Shown here in pieces: positions 8,391-15,667 of a stretch of DNA of 33,866 nt (the stretch's first letter is position 1; the number at the start of each line of letters is the position of its first letter). Under the pieces are notes generated by a model. That model was given only the letters and a program-made list of their open reading frames with translations, was not told the origin of the DNA and made no database searches. The position numbers and the translations under genes are program-made. The DNA is from Syntrophobacteraceae bacterium (GTDB lineage Bacteria > Desulfobacterota > Syntrophobacteria > Syntrophobacterales > Syntrophobacteraceae). The stretch is from the NCBI GenBank assembly GCA_029974695.1, contig JARKQW010000175.1:1-33866 (forward strand), in the 5' to 3' direction.

Positions 8391-8400
8391 GCGTCAACCG
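8382..8400. other. shared dyad over two convergent stop codons
   Basis: GTTGAGCGTCAAC spans the TGA of birA (+) and the TGA of dksA (-), which are three bases apart. The dyad is short and lacks a T-tract, so it is a weak terminator at best. It shows how tightly the convergent genes are packed. Confidence 0.3.
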
Positions 8401-8756
8401 CCCCTGGCCCTTTCCGCCGCCTCCTGCTTTCTTTTGCACTCAATACACTGAGTGGTTACGGGCCGGGCTTTCAACCGGTCGATGCCGATATCGTCCCCAC
8501 ACATTTCACAGATCCCGAAGTTGCCGTCCTCGATTCGTTGGAGGGCTTCCCGGATCTTCATGATGAGCTTGCGTTCGCGGTCCCGGATTCGAAGCATAAA
8601 GTTACGGTCGGACTCGAGGGTTGCCCGGTCCGTGGGGTCAGGGAACGTTTCTTCCGTATCGGTCATCCCGGCAACCGTTTTTTCCGCCTCCTGGTACAAT
8701 TCGTCCAGTCGCTTGAGCAGCAGTTCCTTAAAGACAGCCTGCATCTCCCGATCCAT
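8394..8756 (-). CDS. dksA: DksA-type RNA polymerase-binding transcription factor
   Basis: DksA binds in the RNA polymerase secondary channel and, with ppGpp, adjusts transcription of stable RNA and amino-acid genes. The 120-residue protein has the two-helix coiled coil with the tip motif DPTDRA (Asp40, Asp43, Ala45), matching the DxxDxA motif needed for function. It ends in an intact C4 zinc finger (CEMC at 83-86 and CIEC at 104-107). It is shorter at the N-terminus than E. coli DksA but keeps all key residues, so it is not a TraR-type fragment. It is the last gene of the minus-strand group starting at 11.1 kb, 77 bases after moaC; a promoter of its own was not obvious. Confidence 0.93.
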   Translation of the reverse strand: MDREMQAVFKELLLKRLDELYQEAEKTVAGMTDTEETFPDPTDRATLESDRNFMLRIRDRERKLIMKIREALQRIEDGNFGICEMCGDDIGIDRLKARPVTTQCIECKRKQEAAERARGG

Positions 8757-8833
8757 AGTTCCACCCCCAGAGATAGATTAAAGGTTTCCTGGCTAGCATA
8801 ATCCCGGAAAAGAGTAAAGGGGAAATGTAGCTT

Positions 8834-9316
8834 CTAGGCCCGCTGGTAGGTCCCGCTTCGCCCCCCGGATTTGTAGGTCAGCCTTACCTCGTGAATGGAC
8901 ATCTCTCGGTCAATGGCCTTGCACATGTCATAGATGGTCAGAGAGGCATGGGTCGCCGCAACCAGGGCCTCCATCTCCACTCCCGTGCGATCAAGGGCCT
9001 TCACCGTAGACAGGACCTTGATTTCGCTCCGCTCCTCCTCGACCAGGAAATCCACCCGGATGCCGCTCAGGTGGATGGGATGACACAAGGGAATGAGCTC
9101 CCAAGTCTTCTTGGCCGCAAGGATTCCTGCCAATCTGGCAGCCTCCAACACGTTGCCCTTGGGCACTTTCCGATCCAGGATCTGTCGGAGTGTCTCCCGT
9201 GACAATCGGAGGGTCGCCTCGGCCCTGGCCTCGCGTTCCGTAATGTTCTTTTCGGTCACGTCCACCATTCGCAGGCGGCCGCTGGAGTCGATATGAGTCA
9301 GCTCGCGCTCGCGCAT
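8834..9316 (-). CDS. moaC: cyclic pyranopterin monophosphate synthase MoaC
   Basis: MoaC turns the product of MoaA into cyclic pyranopterin monophosphate, the first stable intermediate of molybdenum/tungsten cofactor. The 160-residue length matches E. coli MoaC (161). Expected active-site residues are present: K-VPKGNV near residue 50, LIPLCHPI with His79, DRTGVEMEALVA with Glu114 and Glu116, and YDMCKAID with Asp130 and Lys133. The ATG at 9316 has an AGAGGGAG ribosome-binding site seven bases upstream; an earlier ATG at 9349 would add an unusual 11-residue tail. It lies 35 bases downstream of the internally duplicated unknown gene. No other molybdopterin genes are nearby. Confidence 0.95.
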   Translation of the reverse strand: MRERELTHIDSSGRLRMVDVTEKNITEREARAEATLRLSRETLRQILDRKVPKGNVLEAARLAGILAAKKTWELIPLCHPIHLSGIRVDFLVEEERSEIKVLSTVKALDRTGVEMEALVAATHASLTIYDMCKAIDREMSIHEVRLTYKSGGRSGTYQRA

Positions 9317-9351
9317 TCCATTGCTCCCTCTGGAGATTCTCGGGGACAACG

Positions 9352-9822
9352 TCAGTGGGGACGGCCCCGGATTTCCATGACCTCTCGCCGTGCCCTGTCG
9401 TAGAACTCCGATTCGCCGATATTGCCGGCCACGAAGTCGCTCCAGCTGAGGAAATCATGAAAGAAGTACACGCTCAGTCCCGCCTCCCGGCACACTTCCC
9501 GGTAGATGGCGTTGGCCCGTCGGGCCCGCTTCTTCTTCTCGGCTTCCTTGTCGGTTTGCTTCGGTTGCTCCTGCTCGATCACCAGGTACTTGCCAAAAAC
9601 CGTGGAGAACTCATCCAGCTCGCGTCTGGCTTGTTCGGTCAGTTCGGCTTCCTCGATCTTCCCATCCACGTATTGTTTCCAGGCATCGAACTGCTCCCAC
9701 GAAGACACCTTGACCCCGGTCGCATCACAAGCCCTGCAGCAGATGCGATTGGCCGCCTCCGCCCGCTCCCCTTCCCAGGGTTCGATGCAGGCATCCTGAG
9801 TTCCCTTGGGCTCATCAGTCAT
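9352..9822 (-). CDS. unknown protein with two copies of a roughly 50-residue domain
   Basis: The 156-residue soluble protein is built from an internal duplication. About residues 20-70 (AEAANRICCRACDATGVKV.., then FDAWKQYVDGKI, then QARREL) align with about 100-150 (ARRANAIYREVCREAGLSV.., then FLSWSDFVAGNI, then RARREV). The shared frame is A-x-x-A-N-x-I, C, G-[VL]-x-V, F-x-x-W-x-x-[YF]-V-x-G-x-I and A-R-R-E-[LV]. A charged, glutamate/lysine-rich linker joins the copies. The N-terminal copy has a C-C-x-x-C cluster that the second lacks except for one cysteine. The start codon overlaps the end of pyrE, so translation is coupled. No function is recognised; no membrane segment or signal peptide is seen. 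Confidence 0.8.
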   Translation of the reverse strand: MTDEPKGTQDACIEPWEGERAEAANRICCRACDATGVKVSSWEQFDAWKQYVDGKIEEAELTEQARRELDEFSTVFGKYLVIEQEQPKQTDKEAEKKKRARRANAIYREVCREAGLSVYFFHDFLSWSDFVAGNIGESEFYDRARREVMEIRGRPH

Positions 9823-10387
9823 GGATCACGCCCTCCCCGTAGACTTGCATGATTTCCTCTCGAGTTACCAAAGCATCAAGAGCCGGAACCGTTTGCAGGA
9901 TGCTCTCTCTGCCCCCCATCTCTTGACGGTCCACCAACACCACGACTTTTACGACCTCGAGTCCGTAAGATCGGCATGCTTCCACGGCCTGTATCGTGGA
10001 CCCCCCCGTGGTGATCACGTCATCCACCACGACCACGCGATCCCCCGGGCGCACTTTTCCTTCAATGAGGCTCCCCGTTCCATGATCTTTGGTCTTCTTT
10101 CGAACCACAAAGGCTTGAATGGGGTCCTTCCGGAGCCAGGAAGTATAGGATACGGCATTGGCAATGGGATCCGCCCCCAGGGTCAGTCCCCCAATGGCCC
10201 GGACTTGCAGGTCCCGGATCTTCTCCAGTACCAAGTGGCCGATGAGGTATTGGCCCTCGGGGTCCAGGGTCACTTGCTTACAATTGAAGTAAAACCGGCT
10301 CATCCCGCCGTGAACCAGCCTAAAGACGGGTTTTTCCGAATACTGGAACGCGTAATCCAGGATCAGCTCTATGAGTCGATTTTTCAT
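9815..10387 (-). CDS. pyrE: orotate phosphoribosyltransferase
   Basis: PyrE makes orotidine 5'-phosphate from orotate and PRPP in pyrimidine synthesis. The PRPP-binding loop VVVVDDVITTGGST is clear. Also typical are FYFNCKQVTLDPEGQYLIG, AIGGLTLGADPIANAVSY and the RKKTKDHGTGSLIEG catalytic loop. From the ATG at 10387 the protein has 190 residues. The ATG at 10399 (194 residues) and a GTG at 10438 are alternatives; none has an ideally spaced ribosome-binding site, so the start is uncertain while the family call is not. The stop overlaps the start of the next gene by eight bases. No other pyrimidine genes are in the window. Confidence 0.93.
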   Translation of the reverse strand: MKNRLIELILDYAFQYSEKPVFRLVHGGMSRFYFNCKQVTLDPEGQYLIGHLVLEKIRDLQVRAIGGLTLGADPIANAVSYTSWLRKDPIQAFVVRKKTKDHGTGSLIEGKVRPGDRVVVVDDVITTGGSTIQAVEACRSYGLEVVKVVVLVDRQEMGGRESILQTVPALDALVTREEIMQVYGEGVIHD

Positions 10388-10482
10388 GAATTCAATCATT
10401 CTCCATCCGATGAGGCCGCCTCCGAAAACCCCCGGCACCCTTACCGGGCCCTCCCGTTTCGGCCGTTGGGTTCAACCCGCCG

Positions 10483-11106
10483 TCAGCTCCAGGTCATCAT
10501 TCGGGCCAACTTGGACCAGAAGCCCTCCCGTTGCTGGATTTCCAGGAGTTTCCGTCCGTACTTTTCCTTCTCCCACTCGAGCTTTTCTTCCAGGTGTTTT
10601 TCCTGAAGGGCCAAACGATCGAGAAGCAACTCCCTTTCCCCGGCTATCCTCTCCCGGCATTGTTTCTCGATCCACGCGCCCTTCTCCTCCATCGCGGTTC
10701 GGCAATCCTGCAGTTCCTTTTCAAGCAATCGTTTCTGGTAGAGAAGGTCCCGCTGAAGTCTCTCGACCTCGGAGGTCTTCTCAGCCAGTTGCCGCCGACT
10801 CTGGTTCAGTTCTTCCAAGAGTCGCCGATTCTCCCTCCAAAGGCTCCATTTTTCGTCCACCTGTCGTTCCAGTTCCGCCACCTTTTGGAGGAGAGACGCC
10901 AACATGTCCCGGAGCGTTTCGTCAGGGCCCGGAGGCATTGCGTCCCCTGGAGGCGACTGTTTGAGGAGACCCTCAACGGCATCCTCGGGAATGACGGTCC
11001 CTCGCCCCTTCTTCCTGGTGGGCAACGTCCCCGAGGCGATGTAGTCTCTCACCTTGCTCTCGCTCACCTTCAATCGATTCGCAGCCTGTCTTACCGTAAG
11101 ATCCAT
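10483..11106 (-). CDS. helix-turn-helix protein with long coiled-coil tail
   Basis: The 207-residue protein starts with an excisionase/MerR-type DNA-binding domain (LTVRQAANRLKVSESKVRDYIASG, then a K-KGRGTVIPEDAVE wing) in about the first 55 residues. A long, highly charged coiled coil follows from about residue 70 to 190, rich in Glu, Arg, Lys and Leu (for example LRENRRLLEELNQSRRQL-type heptads). The C-terminus ends in a short FWSKLARMMTW tail that could be amphipathic. No ligand-binding domain is seen. The ATG at 11106 gives the usual HTH start, and the frame upstream is arginine-rich and unlikely. It is first in the minus-strand group with pyrE, and a good promoter lies upstream. The role could be gene regulation or nucleoid/chromosome binding; neither is shown. 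Confidence 0.75.
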   Translation of the reverse strand: MDLTVRQAANRLKVSESKVRDYIASGTLPTRKKGRGTVIPEDAVEGLLKQSPPGDAMPPGPDETLRDMLASLLQKVAELERQVDEKWSLWRENRRLLEELNQSRRQLAEKTSEVERLQRDLLYQKRLLEKELQDCRTAMEEKGAWIEKQCRERIAGERELLLDRLALQEKHLEEKLEWEKEKYGRKLLEIQQREGFWSKLARMMTWS

Positions 11107-11233
11107 AAGGACGCGACCCGCTCCTGTTCGGCCTTCGGACGACGCTCCTTGGCTCCGAGCCCGAGACCTGTCCTTCCACCCGAGAGATTTACTTCTCCAT
11201 TCCCTTTCTCCCACCAATGGAGAAGCATAGAAC

Positions 11234-11262
11234 TTTATAAATCTTTTGTCCTATGTTATCAA
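11234..11262 (-). promoter_or_regulatory. sigma-70-type promoter for the HTH/coiled-coil gene group
   Basis: On the minus strand, TTGATA (plus-strand 11257-11262) and TATAAA (11234-11239) are separated by exactly 17 bases and lie in an AT-rich island. Predicted transcription starts near 11227, giving a leader of about 120 bases before the ATG at 11106. The transcript probably continues through pyrE, the duplicated unknown gene and moaC. Confidence 0.6.
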
Positions 11263-11280
11263 TTTTCAATTGGGCAGGGT

Positions 11281-11370
11281 GCCGAGCCGAAGGCGGCAAT
11301 GCCGCGTGCACAGACTTCTCACTCGGCGTTCGAGACGAACGGCCGGCCCGGGTCGGGAATCGTTCCGACC
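11281..11370 (+). other. run of hairpins ahead of a membrane-protein gene
   Basis: Read as plus-strand RNA, four complementary pairs follow each other: CCGAG with CTCGG enclosing GCGGC-aat-GCCGC, then GTTCG-aga-CGAAC, then GGTCGGGA-atcg-TTCCGACC at 11351-11370. The run is followed by GGGTGAAAGTCC and then the start region of the membrane-protein gene. The density of perfect short stems suggests a structured leader, but no known riboswitch class is matched convincingly. Confidence 0.35.
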
Positions 11371-11404
11371 GGGTGAAAGTCCAGATAAACTTATGTCCGG
11401 ATCA

Positions 11405-11818
11405 ATGCGTCGGATCAGTATCGTGTTTGCGGGAGGGGTCTTTGGGGCCTTCGTGAATTCCTTGCTGGCATGGTACCTGGGGAGGAAGGGCATCCCTCAG
11501 CAATTCGGCGTGGCCATCGCCCCGGCGTGGAGTGCCCAGTATCTGTATCCCAGGCTTGTATGGGGGGGATTGTGGGGACTGGTTTTTCTGGCTCCCGCCT
11601 GGAGGTCCGGATTTTGGGTCGGCGTGTTTGCCCGAGGCGTCCTTTTCAGCCTCCTGCCTACTCTCTTCCAGCTGCTTTACGTATTCCCGGTGCTCCAGGG
11701 CAAAGCCGTCTTGGGGTTGACTCTGGGCAAGCTGACGCCGGTTTTTGTATTCTTCTACAATGCCGTTTGGGGCTTTTGCGCGGCATTGTGGACCTACGGT
11801 TCCAAGGGAGACGCTTGA
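11405..11818 (+). CDS. small integral membrane protein of unknown function
   Basis: The protein of about 137 residues is nearly all hydrophobic, with four likely transmembrane helices: RISIVFAGGVFGAFVNSLLAW, WGGLWGLVFLAPAW, FWVGVFARGVLFSLLPTLFQLL, and the C-terminal VFVFFYNAVWGFCAALW. Short basic or polar loops separate the helices. The ATG at 11405 follows GGAT; an in-frame ATG at 11393 is the alternative. It is 70 bases upstream of cooC in the same direction, so co-transcription is likely. I do not recognise the family. A link to nickel or carbon monoxide dehydrogenase biology is only suggested by the neighbour. Confidence 0.7.
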   Translation: MRRISIVFAGGVFGAFVNSLLAWYLGRKGIPQQFGVAIAPAWSAQYLYPRLVWGGLWGLVFLAPAWRSGFWVGVFARGVLFSLLPTLFQLLYVFPVLQGKAVLGLTLGKLTPVFVFFYNAVWGFCAALWTYGSKGDA

Positions 11819-11888
11819 CCGGGATTGCCCGAGGGGAGGATCCGGGACCTGCCGTTTGCATCCTTGTTGGAATCAAGGAGTATCGTTC

Positions 11889-12647
11889 GTGGGATTTACA
11901 GTGGCTTTGGGAGGAAAAGGCGGTACCGGCAAGACCACCATAGCGGGCTTGCTGATCCGATATTTCATCAAGCACGGGATGAAGCCGGTGCTGGCCATTG
12001 ATGCCGACTCCAATGCAAACCTGAACGATGTCCTGGGCGTTTGCCTGGACGAGACCCTGTCCGATGCCCGGGAGATGATGAAGACCTCCGTTCCGACAGG
12101 CATGACCAAAGATGTGTTCATGCAGATGAAGATGGAACAGTCCATGGTGGAGGCGGAGGGCTTCGATCTGGTGGCCATGGGGCGGCCCGAGGGCCCCGGC
12201 TGTTATTGTGCCGCAAACAATTTACTGAGCAGCCTCATGGATCGGCTGATCAAGAACTACCGTTACCTGGTGGTGGACAATGAGGCGGGCATGGAGCATT
12301 TCAGTCGTCTCACTCAGAAGGACATCGACTTTCTCCTGCTGGTGTCGGACCCCAGTCGTCGAGGCCTTGCCGCGGCCTGCCGTATTGCCGAACTGGTGCG
12401 CACCCTCCCCATGAAGGTCGCCGAGGTGAGGCTTTTGGTCAACCAAATGGACTCCTCTCCTCCGTCGTGGCCGGAAGAGGTGATTCAAACCTTTGGGGAA
12501 GATCACATCCACGTACTGCCCAAGGACCCGCTCGTGGCCCAGTATGATTTTGAGGGCAAACCGACCCTGACGCTCCCCGAGGATGCCCTTATCGTGAAAG
12601 CGGCCGATTCGATCTTCGACGCCCTCTTTTCCCGGAATCGTGAATAG
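11889..12647 (+). CDS. cooC: CooC-type nickel-insertion ATPase (MinD/ParA family)
   Basis: CooC proteins are ATPases that help load nickel into carbon monoxide dehydrogenase/acetyl-CoA synthase. The 252-residue protein has the deviant Walker A loop KGGTGKTT at the N-terminus and [13 protein letters not shown] just after it. The EGPGCYC motif (Cys105 and Cys107) is the CxC that binds metal at the CooC dimer interface and separates this group from MinD and Par[15 protein letters not shown] is the Walker B region. The start is GTG at 11889, eight bases after a full AAGGAG. No cooS, acsB or other CODH/ACS gene is in the window, so the client enzyme must be encoded elsewhere. Confidence 0.9.
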   Translation: MGFTVALGGKGGTGKTTIAGLLIRYFIKHGMKPVLAIDADSNANLNDVLGVCLDETLSDAREMMKTSVPTGMTKDVFMQMKMEQSMVEAEGFDLVAMGRPEGPGCYCAANNLLSSLMDRLIKNYRYLVVDNEAGMEHFSRLTQKDIDFLLLVSDPSRRGLAAACRIAELVRTLPMKVAEVRLLVNQMDSSPPSWPEEVIQTFGEDHIHVLPKDPLVAQYDFEGKPTLTLPEDALIVKAADSIFDALFSRNRE

Positions 12648-13057
12648 GGGATCATCCCGAGATTCGGAACCGATCCTCCCCGGGGATGGGAAGGGTGGGG
12701 GGGGAGTTTTCCGCACGACCTTTGACCCCCTTTCACCCTTGTCCTCCGAGGGAGTCGGTCCCGGATAGTTTCGGGGATGTCCAAATAAGTCTGGACACCC
12801 GCCATGAGCCTGGTTTATGTGAGTTCTTTTCCGGAGATTGGCCGGAATCCGGCTTCAATAGTTCCGCCTCGCCCGGACTCCTCATCGGACCGGTCGGGTC
12901 CCCGCGGTATGAATGCCGGAAGACGGTACGCCCTTCTCGGAGGCTCCCTGCCGGAGGACCTTCACCCTGCCGGTCGATCGGTCCGGGAATGCCCGGATCC
13001 GGGAGGGATCATCGAGCAGCGCATGTTTGCATCATGGAACCCTTTGGAGGAGGAAGT
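12648..13057 (+). other. 410-base gap before purH with palindromes but no gene
   Basis: No reading frame here looks like a protein. Visible items are a perfect TGTCCA-N8-TGGACA palindrome at 12778-12797, flanked by further pairing GGG/CC, and an eight-pair hairpin with an AATG loop at 12980-12999 just upstream of purH. The first could be an operator, the second part of a purH leader. The conserved cores of the ZTP and purine riboswitches were looked for and not found. The purH ribosome-binding site GGAGGAGG is at 13046-13053. Confidence 0.35.
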
Positions 13058-13669
13058 ATGTTTCCAATTCGTCGCGCACTCATCAGTGTGACGGACAAGA
13101 CGGGGTTGGTTGACTTCGCTCGGGGCCTGGAGCGATGGGGGGTGCACCTGTTGTCCACCGGGGGCACCGCTCGCCTGCTTCGGGACAACGGCATTGCCAT
13201 TACCGAAGTCTCGGACTACACGGGATTCCCGGAAATGCTGGACGGAAGGGTCAAAACCCTGCATCCCAAAATACACGGGGGGATCCTGGGGATTCGAGAC
13301 AACGGGGAGCACCTCGAGACCATGAGGAAGCACGGGATCGAACCCATCGATATGGTGGTGGTGAACCTGTATGCTTTTGCCAAAACCGTGGCCCGCCCCG
13401 GGTGCACCCTGGAGGAAGCCGTCGAGAACATCGATATCGGGGGTCCGACCCTCATACGAGCCTCAGCCAAGAACCATCGCCATGTGGCCGTGGTCACCGA
13501 TCCCGAGGACTACCCCCTCATCCTTGAGGAAATGAACGGACACGGGGGGTCGTTGTCCCGCAAGACGAGCATGAGCCTTGCCTGCAAGGCATTTTGCCTG
13601 ACCCACGCCTACGACGGAAACATCTGCGAGTATCTTCGGTCCGTGGTGAACGGTTCGGCCCGAGATTGA
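13058..13669 (+). CDS. purH: IMP cyclohydrolase (PurH N-terminal domain only)
   Basis: This domain closes the ring of FAICAR to form IMP, the last step of purine synthesis. The 203 residues cover only the MGS-like IMP cyclohydrolase half of bifunctional Pur[77 protein letters not shown]. The frame ends in a proper stop right after this domain. The roughly 310-residue AICAR formyltransferase half is missing, and the following 120 bases do not encode it in any frame. A stand-alone cyclohydrolase is therefore more likely than a truncation, with the formyltransferase encoded elsewhere. The ATG at 13058 has a strong GGAGGAGG five bases upstream. purD follows. Confidence 0.92.
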   Translation: MFPIRRALISVTDKTGLVDFARGLERWGVHLLSTGGTARLLRDNGIAITEVSDYTGFPEMLDGRVKTLHPKIHGGILGIRDNGEHLETMRKHGIEPIDMVVVNLYAFAKTVARPGCTLEEAVENIDIGGPTLIRASAKNHRHVAVVTDPEDYPLILEEMNGHGGSLSRKTSMSLACKAFCLTHAYDGNICEYLRSVVNGSARD

Positions 13670-13791
13670 TCCGGGAACGAGTTCCCGCCCCTGCCCCTGC
13701 CGGGCGGGAGAGGACCGGGAGGGGAAACTGCGTTTCTTGTGGCCGGGGCCTTGGCATTGGGGTTCAAATCGAGAGCTGGGAAGATACCTTC

Positions 13792-15087
13792 ATGAAAATT
13801 CTGGTTATCGGAAGCGGCGGAAGAGATCACGCCATTGCCTGGAAGTTCGCCCAGAGTCCCCGGGTTAAGCACGTCTACGTGGCCCACGGCAACGCCGGCA
13901 TTGCTCGGACGGCCACCTGCGTGGACGCTCGAAGCATCGAAGACATGGCGGCCTTTGCGGAAAAGGAGCGCATCGACCTGACCTTTGTGGGGCCCGAGAA
14001 ACCCCTTTCCGCAGGCATTGTGGACCTGTTCGAGAGCAAGGGACTGGCTATCGTTGGGCCCGACAAACGAACGAGCTGCCTGGAATCCAGCAAGTGCGAC
14101 ACCAAGATCTTGCTGAGAGACCTGGGAATCCCCGTTCCCGACTTCGAGGTCTTTTCCGATCCTCAAAAGGCGAAGGACTATGTGGGCCAGGTCGGCTATC
14201 CCGTGGTGGTGAAGGCCGACGGACTGGCGGCCGGGAAGGGATCCCTGGTCTGTGATTCCGTCGAGGATGCCCGGGAGGCCGTCCGCGCCGTGATGGAAGA
14301 GCGCATCTTCGGGGACGCGGGGGCCCGCGTGGACGTGGAAAGGCGCCTCTACGGCCGGGAATTGTCTTTCTTTTGCTTTACCGACGGGTACTCCGTGGTT
14401 CCCATGGTGGCCGCCCAGGACTATAAACGGGCCCGGGAAGGCGACCGGGGAAAGAACACGGGGGGGATGGGAGCCTATTCGCCCCATCCTTGGTTGGACG
14501 ACGCCCTCGTTCGGACCATCATGGCCCGGGTGGCGGAACCGCTGATTCACGGAATCCGTGAAAAGCACGGAATTGTATACCGGGGCATCCTTTACCTGGG
14601 ACTCATGCTGGTGAACGAAAGCTCCGGCATCGTCCCGTACGTGCTCGAGATCAACATTCGTCTGGGAGACCCCGAGGCCCAGGTGATCCTCCCGAGATTG
14701 GAGACGGACCTGGTGGACATCTGCGAAGCCATACTCACGGGCCGTTTGGCGCAAACCCGGCTCGTGTGGGACCCCGGCTATCGCCTCTGCCTCATTGCCG
14801 TCAGCGGTCCCACCAAGGGGAAGAAGGGCTGGTACAAAGGGTATCCCGATCGCTACAAGATCGGCCTCCCCATCACGGGACTCGACCAAATCGATCCCCG
14901 GGTCCTCGTGTTCCATTCGGGCACGGAAACGGATTCCAACGGGACCTGGATCACCACGGGAGGACGGGTTCTATGCCTGGTGAGCCGGGGCGAGACCCTT
15001 GCCGAGGCCCGGGCCGTTGCTCTCGAGGAAATGAAAAAGATCTCCTTCGAGGGTCTCTATTTTCGGAGCGACATCGGCCTGGAATGA
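13792..15087 (+). CDS. purD: phosphoribosylamine-glycine ligase (GAR synthetase)
   Basis: PurD joins phosphoribosylamine and glycine using ATP, an ATP-grasp enzyme of purine synthesis. The 431-residue length equals the usual size. Visible motifs are MKILVIGSGGRDHAIAW at the N-terminus, DLTFVGPEKPLSAGIVD, PVVVKADGLAAGKGS (ATP loop), KNTGGMGAYSP, and YVLEINIRLGDPEAQ, which carries the metal-binding Glu and Asn (often LEFNVRFGDPE in other bacteria). The ATG at 13792 matches the family start; its ribosome-binding site is weak. It lies between the purH domain and purE on the same strand, with short spacers, which indicates a purine operon. Confidence 0.96.
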   Translation: MKILVIGSGGRDHAIAWKFAQSPRVKHVYVAHGNAGIARTATCVDARSIEDMAAFAEKERIDLTFVGPEKPLSAGIVDLFESKGLAIVGPDKRTSCLESSKCDTKILLRDLGIPVPDFEVFSDPQKAKDYVGQVGYPVVVKADGLAAGKGSLVCDSVEDAREAVRAVMEERIFGDAGARVDVERRLYGRELSFFCFTDGYSVVPMVAAQDYKRAREGDRGKNTGGMGAYSPHPWLDDALVRTIMARVAEPLIHGIREKHGIVYRGILYLGLMLVNESSGIVPYVLEINIRLGDPEAQVILPRLETDLVDICEAILTGRLAQTRLVWDPGYRLCLIAVSGPTKGKKGWYKGYPDRYKIGLPITGLDQIDPRVLVFHSGTETDSNGTWITTGGRVLCLVSRGETLAEARAVALEEMKKISFEGLYFRSDIGLE

Positions 15088-15129
15088 GGCTGCAATCCCA
15101 ACGAACCGGATTCAATCGGGTAGACAACC

Positions 15130-15660
15130 ATGACAGAAAGGCCACATCCGCTGGTAGGTATCGTAATGGGAAGCGATTCCGATCTTCCCGTCATGTCGGG
15201 GGCGATTCAGGTGCTCGAGGACTTCGGTCTCCCCTACGAGGTGCAAATCCTTTCGGCTCACCGCTGTCCCGACGAGACGGCGAGCTACGCCCGGGAATCG
15301 GCTGCCAAAGGCCTGAAGGTCCTCATTGCCGGGGCGGGTTGGGCGGCCCATCTGGCAGGGGCCCTGGCGGCTCAAAGCACCCTTCCCGTGATCGGGATCC
15401 CCATCGACTCGTCCCCTCTCCAGGGTTTGGATGCATTGCTTTCCACGGCCCAGATGCCCCCGGGAGTCCCCGTAGCCACAATGTCCATCGGCAAGGGAGG
15501 AGCACAGAACGCCGCGCTTTTTGCCGTCCAGATCCTGGCGCTCCTGGACCCGAACCTGGCGCGGAAGCTGGAAAATCATAAGCAGGATATGAAACGAGAC
15601 GTGCTCCTGCACAAGAACAATAAATTGCAGGAACACCTCTCGGAGCGAAAGACCTCGTGA
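15130..15660 (+). CDS. purE: 5-(carboxyamino)imidazole ribonucleotide mutase
   Basis: PurE moves the carboxyl group of N5-CAIR to give CAIR. The 176-residue protein has GIVMGSDSDLPVM and ILSAHRCPDE, the active-site Ser-Ala-His-Arg stretch, then LIAGAGWAAHLAG. PVIGIPIDSSPLQGLDALLST and MPPGVPVATMSIGKGGAQNAALFAVQIL complete the fold. The glycine-rich loop reads GAGWAAHLAG where E. coli has GAGGAAHLPG. SAHR and the AAHL histidine are kept, so a class I mutase is expected; a PurK partner is not in the window. A lysine-rich C-terminal tail of about 20 residues extends past the core. tsaC starts seven bases after the stop. Confidence 0.93.
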   Translation: MTERPHPLVGIVMGSDSDLPVMSGAIQVLEDFGLPYEVQILSAHRCPDETASYARESAAKGLKVLIAGAGWAAHLAGALAAQSTLPVIGIPIDSSPLQGLDALLSTAQMPPGVPVATMSIGKGGAQNAALFAVQILALLDPNLARKLENHKQDMKRDVLLHKNNKLQEHLSERKTS

Positions 15661-15667
15661 GGCGGAC

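Noticed and set aside
11281-11392. Possible FMN or cobalamin riboswitch because of GGGCAGGGTG and GGGTGAAAGTCC
   Set aside because: The remaining conserved blocks of either class are absent and the order of elements does not fit, so only an unclassified hairpin run is reported.
12648-13057. Possible ZTP (pfl) riboswitch before purH
   Set aside because: The position is right for this class, but the conserved GTCGTGAC-type core and the CCGCCTGGGC 3' block are not present.
13058-13669. Frameshift or truncation of a full purH
   Set aside because: The stop falls right at the domain border, and the bases before purD do not encode any AICAR formyltransferase sequence in other frames.
13609-14916. 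A minus-strand open frame opposite purD
   Set aside because: PurD on the plus strand is full length with all ATP-grasp motifs; the antisense frame is a composition effect.
15130-15660. PurE loop GAGWAAHLAG as a sign of a new enzyme
   Set aside because: The active-site SAHR and the following histidine are kept, and changes at that glycine appear common in PurE of this kind of bacterium, so it is noted only in the gene entry.
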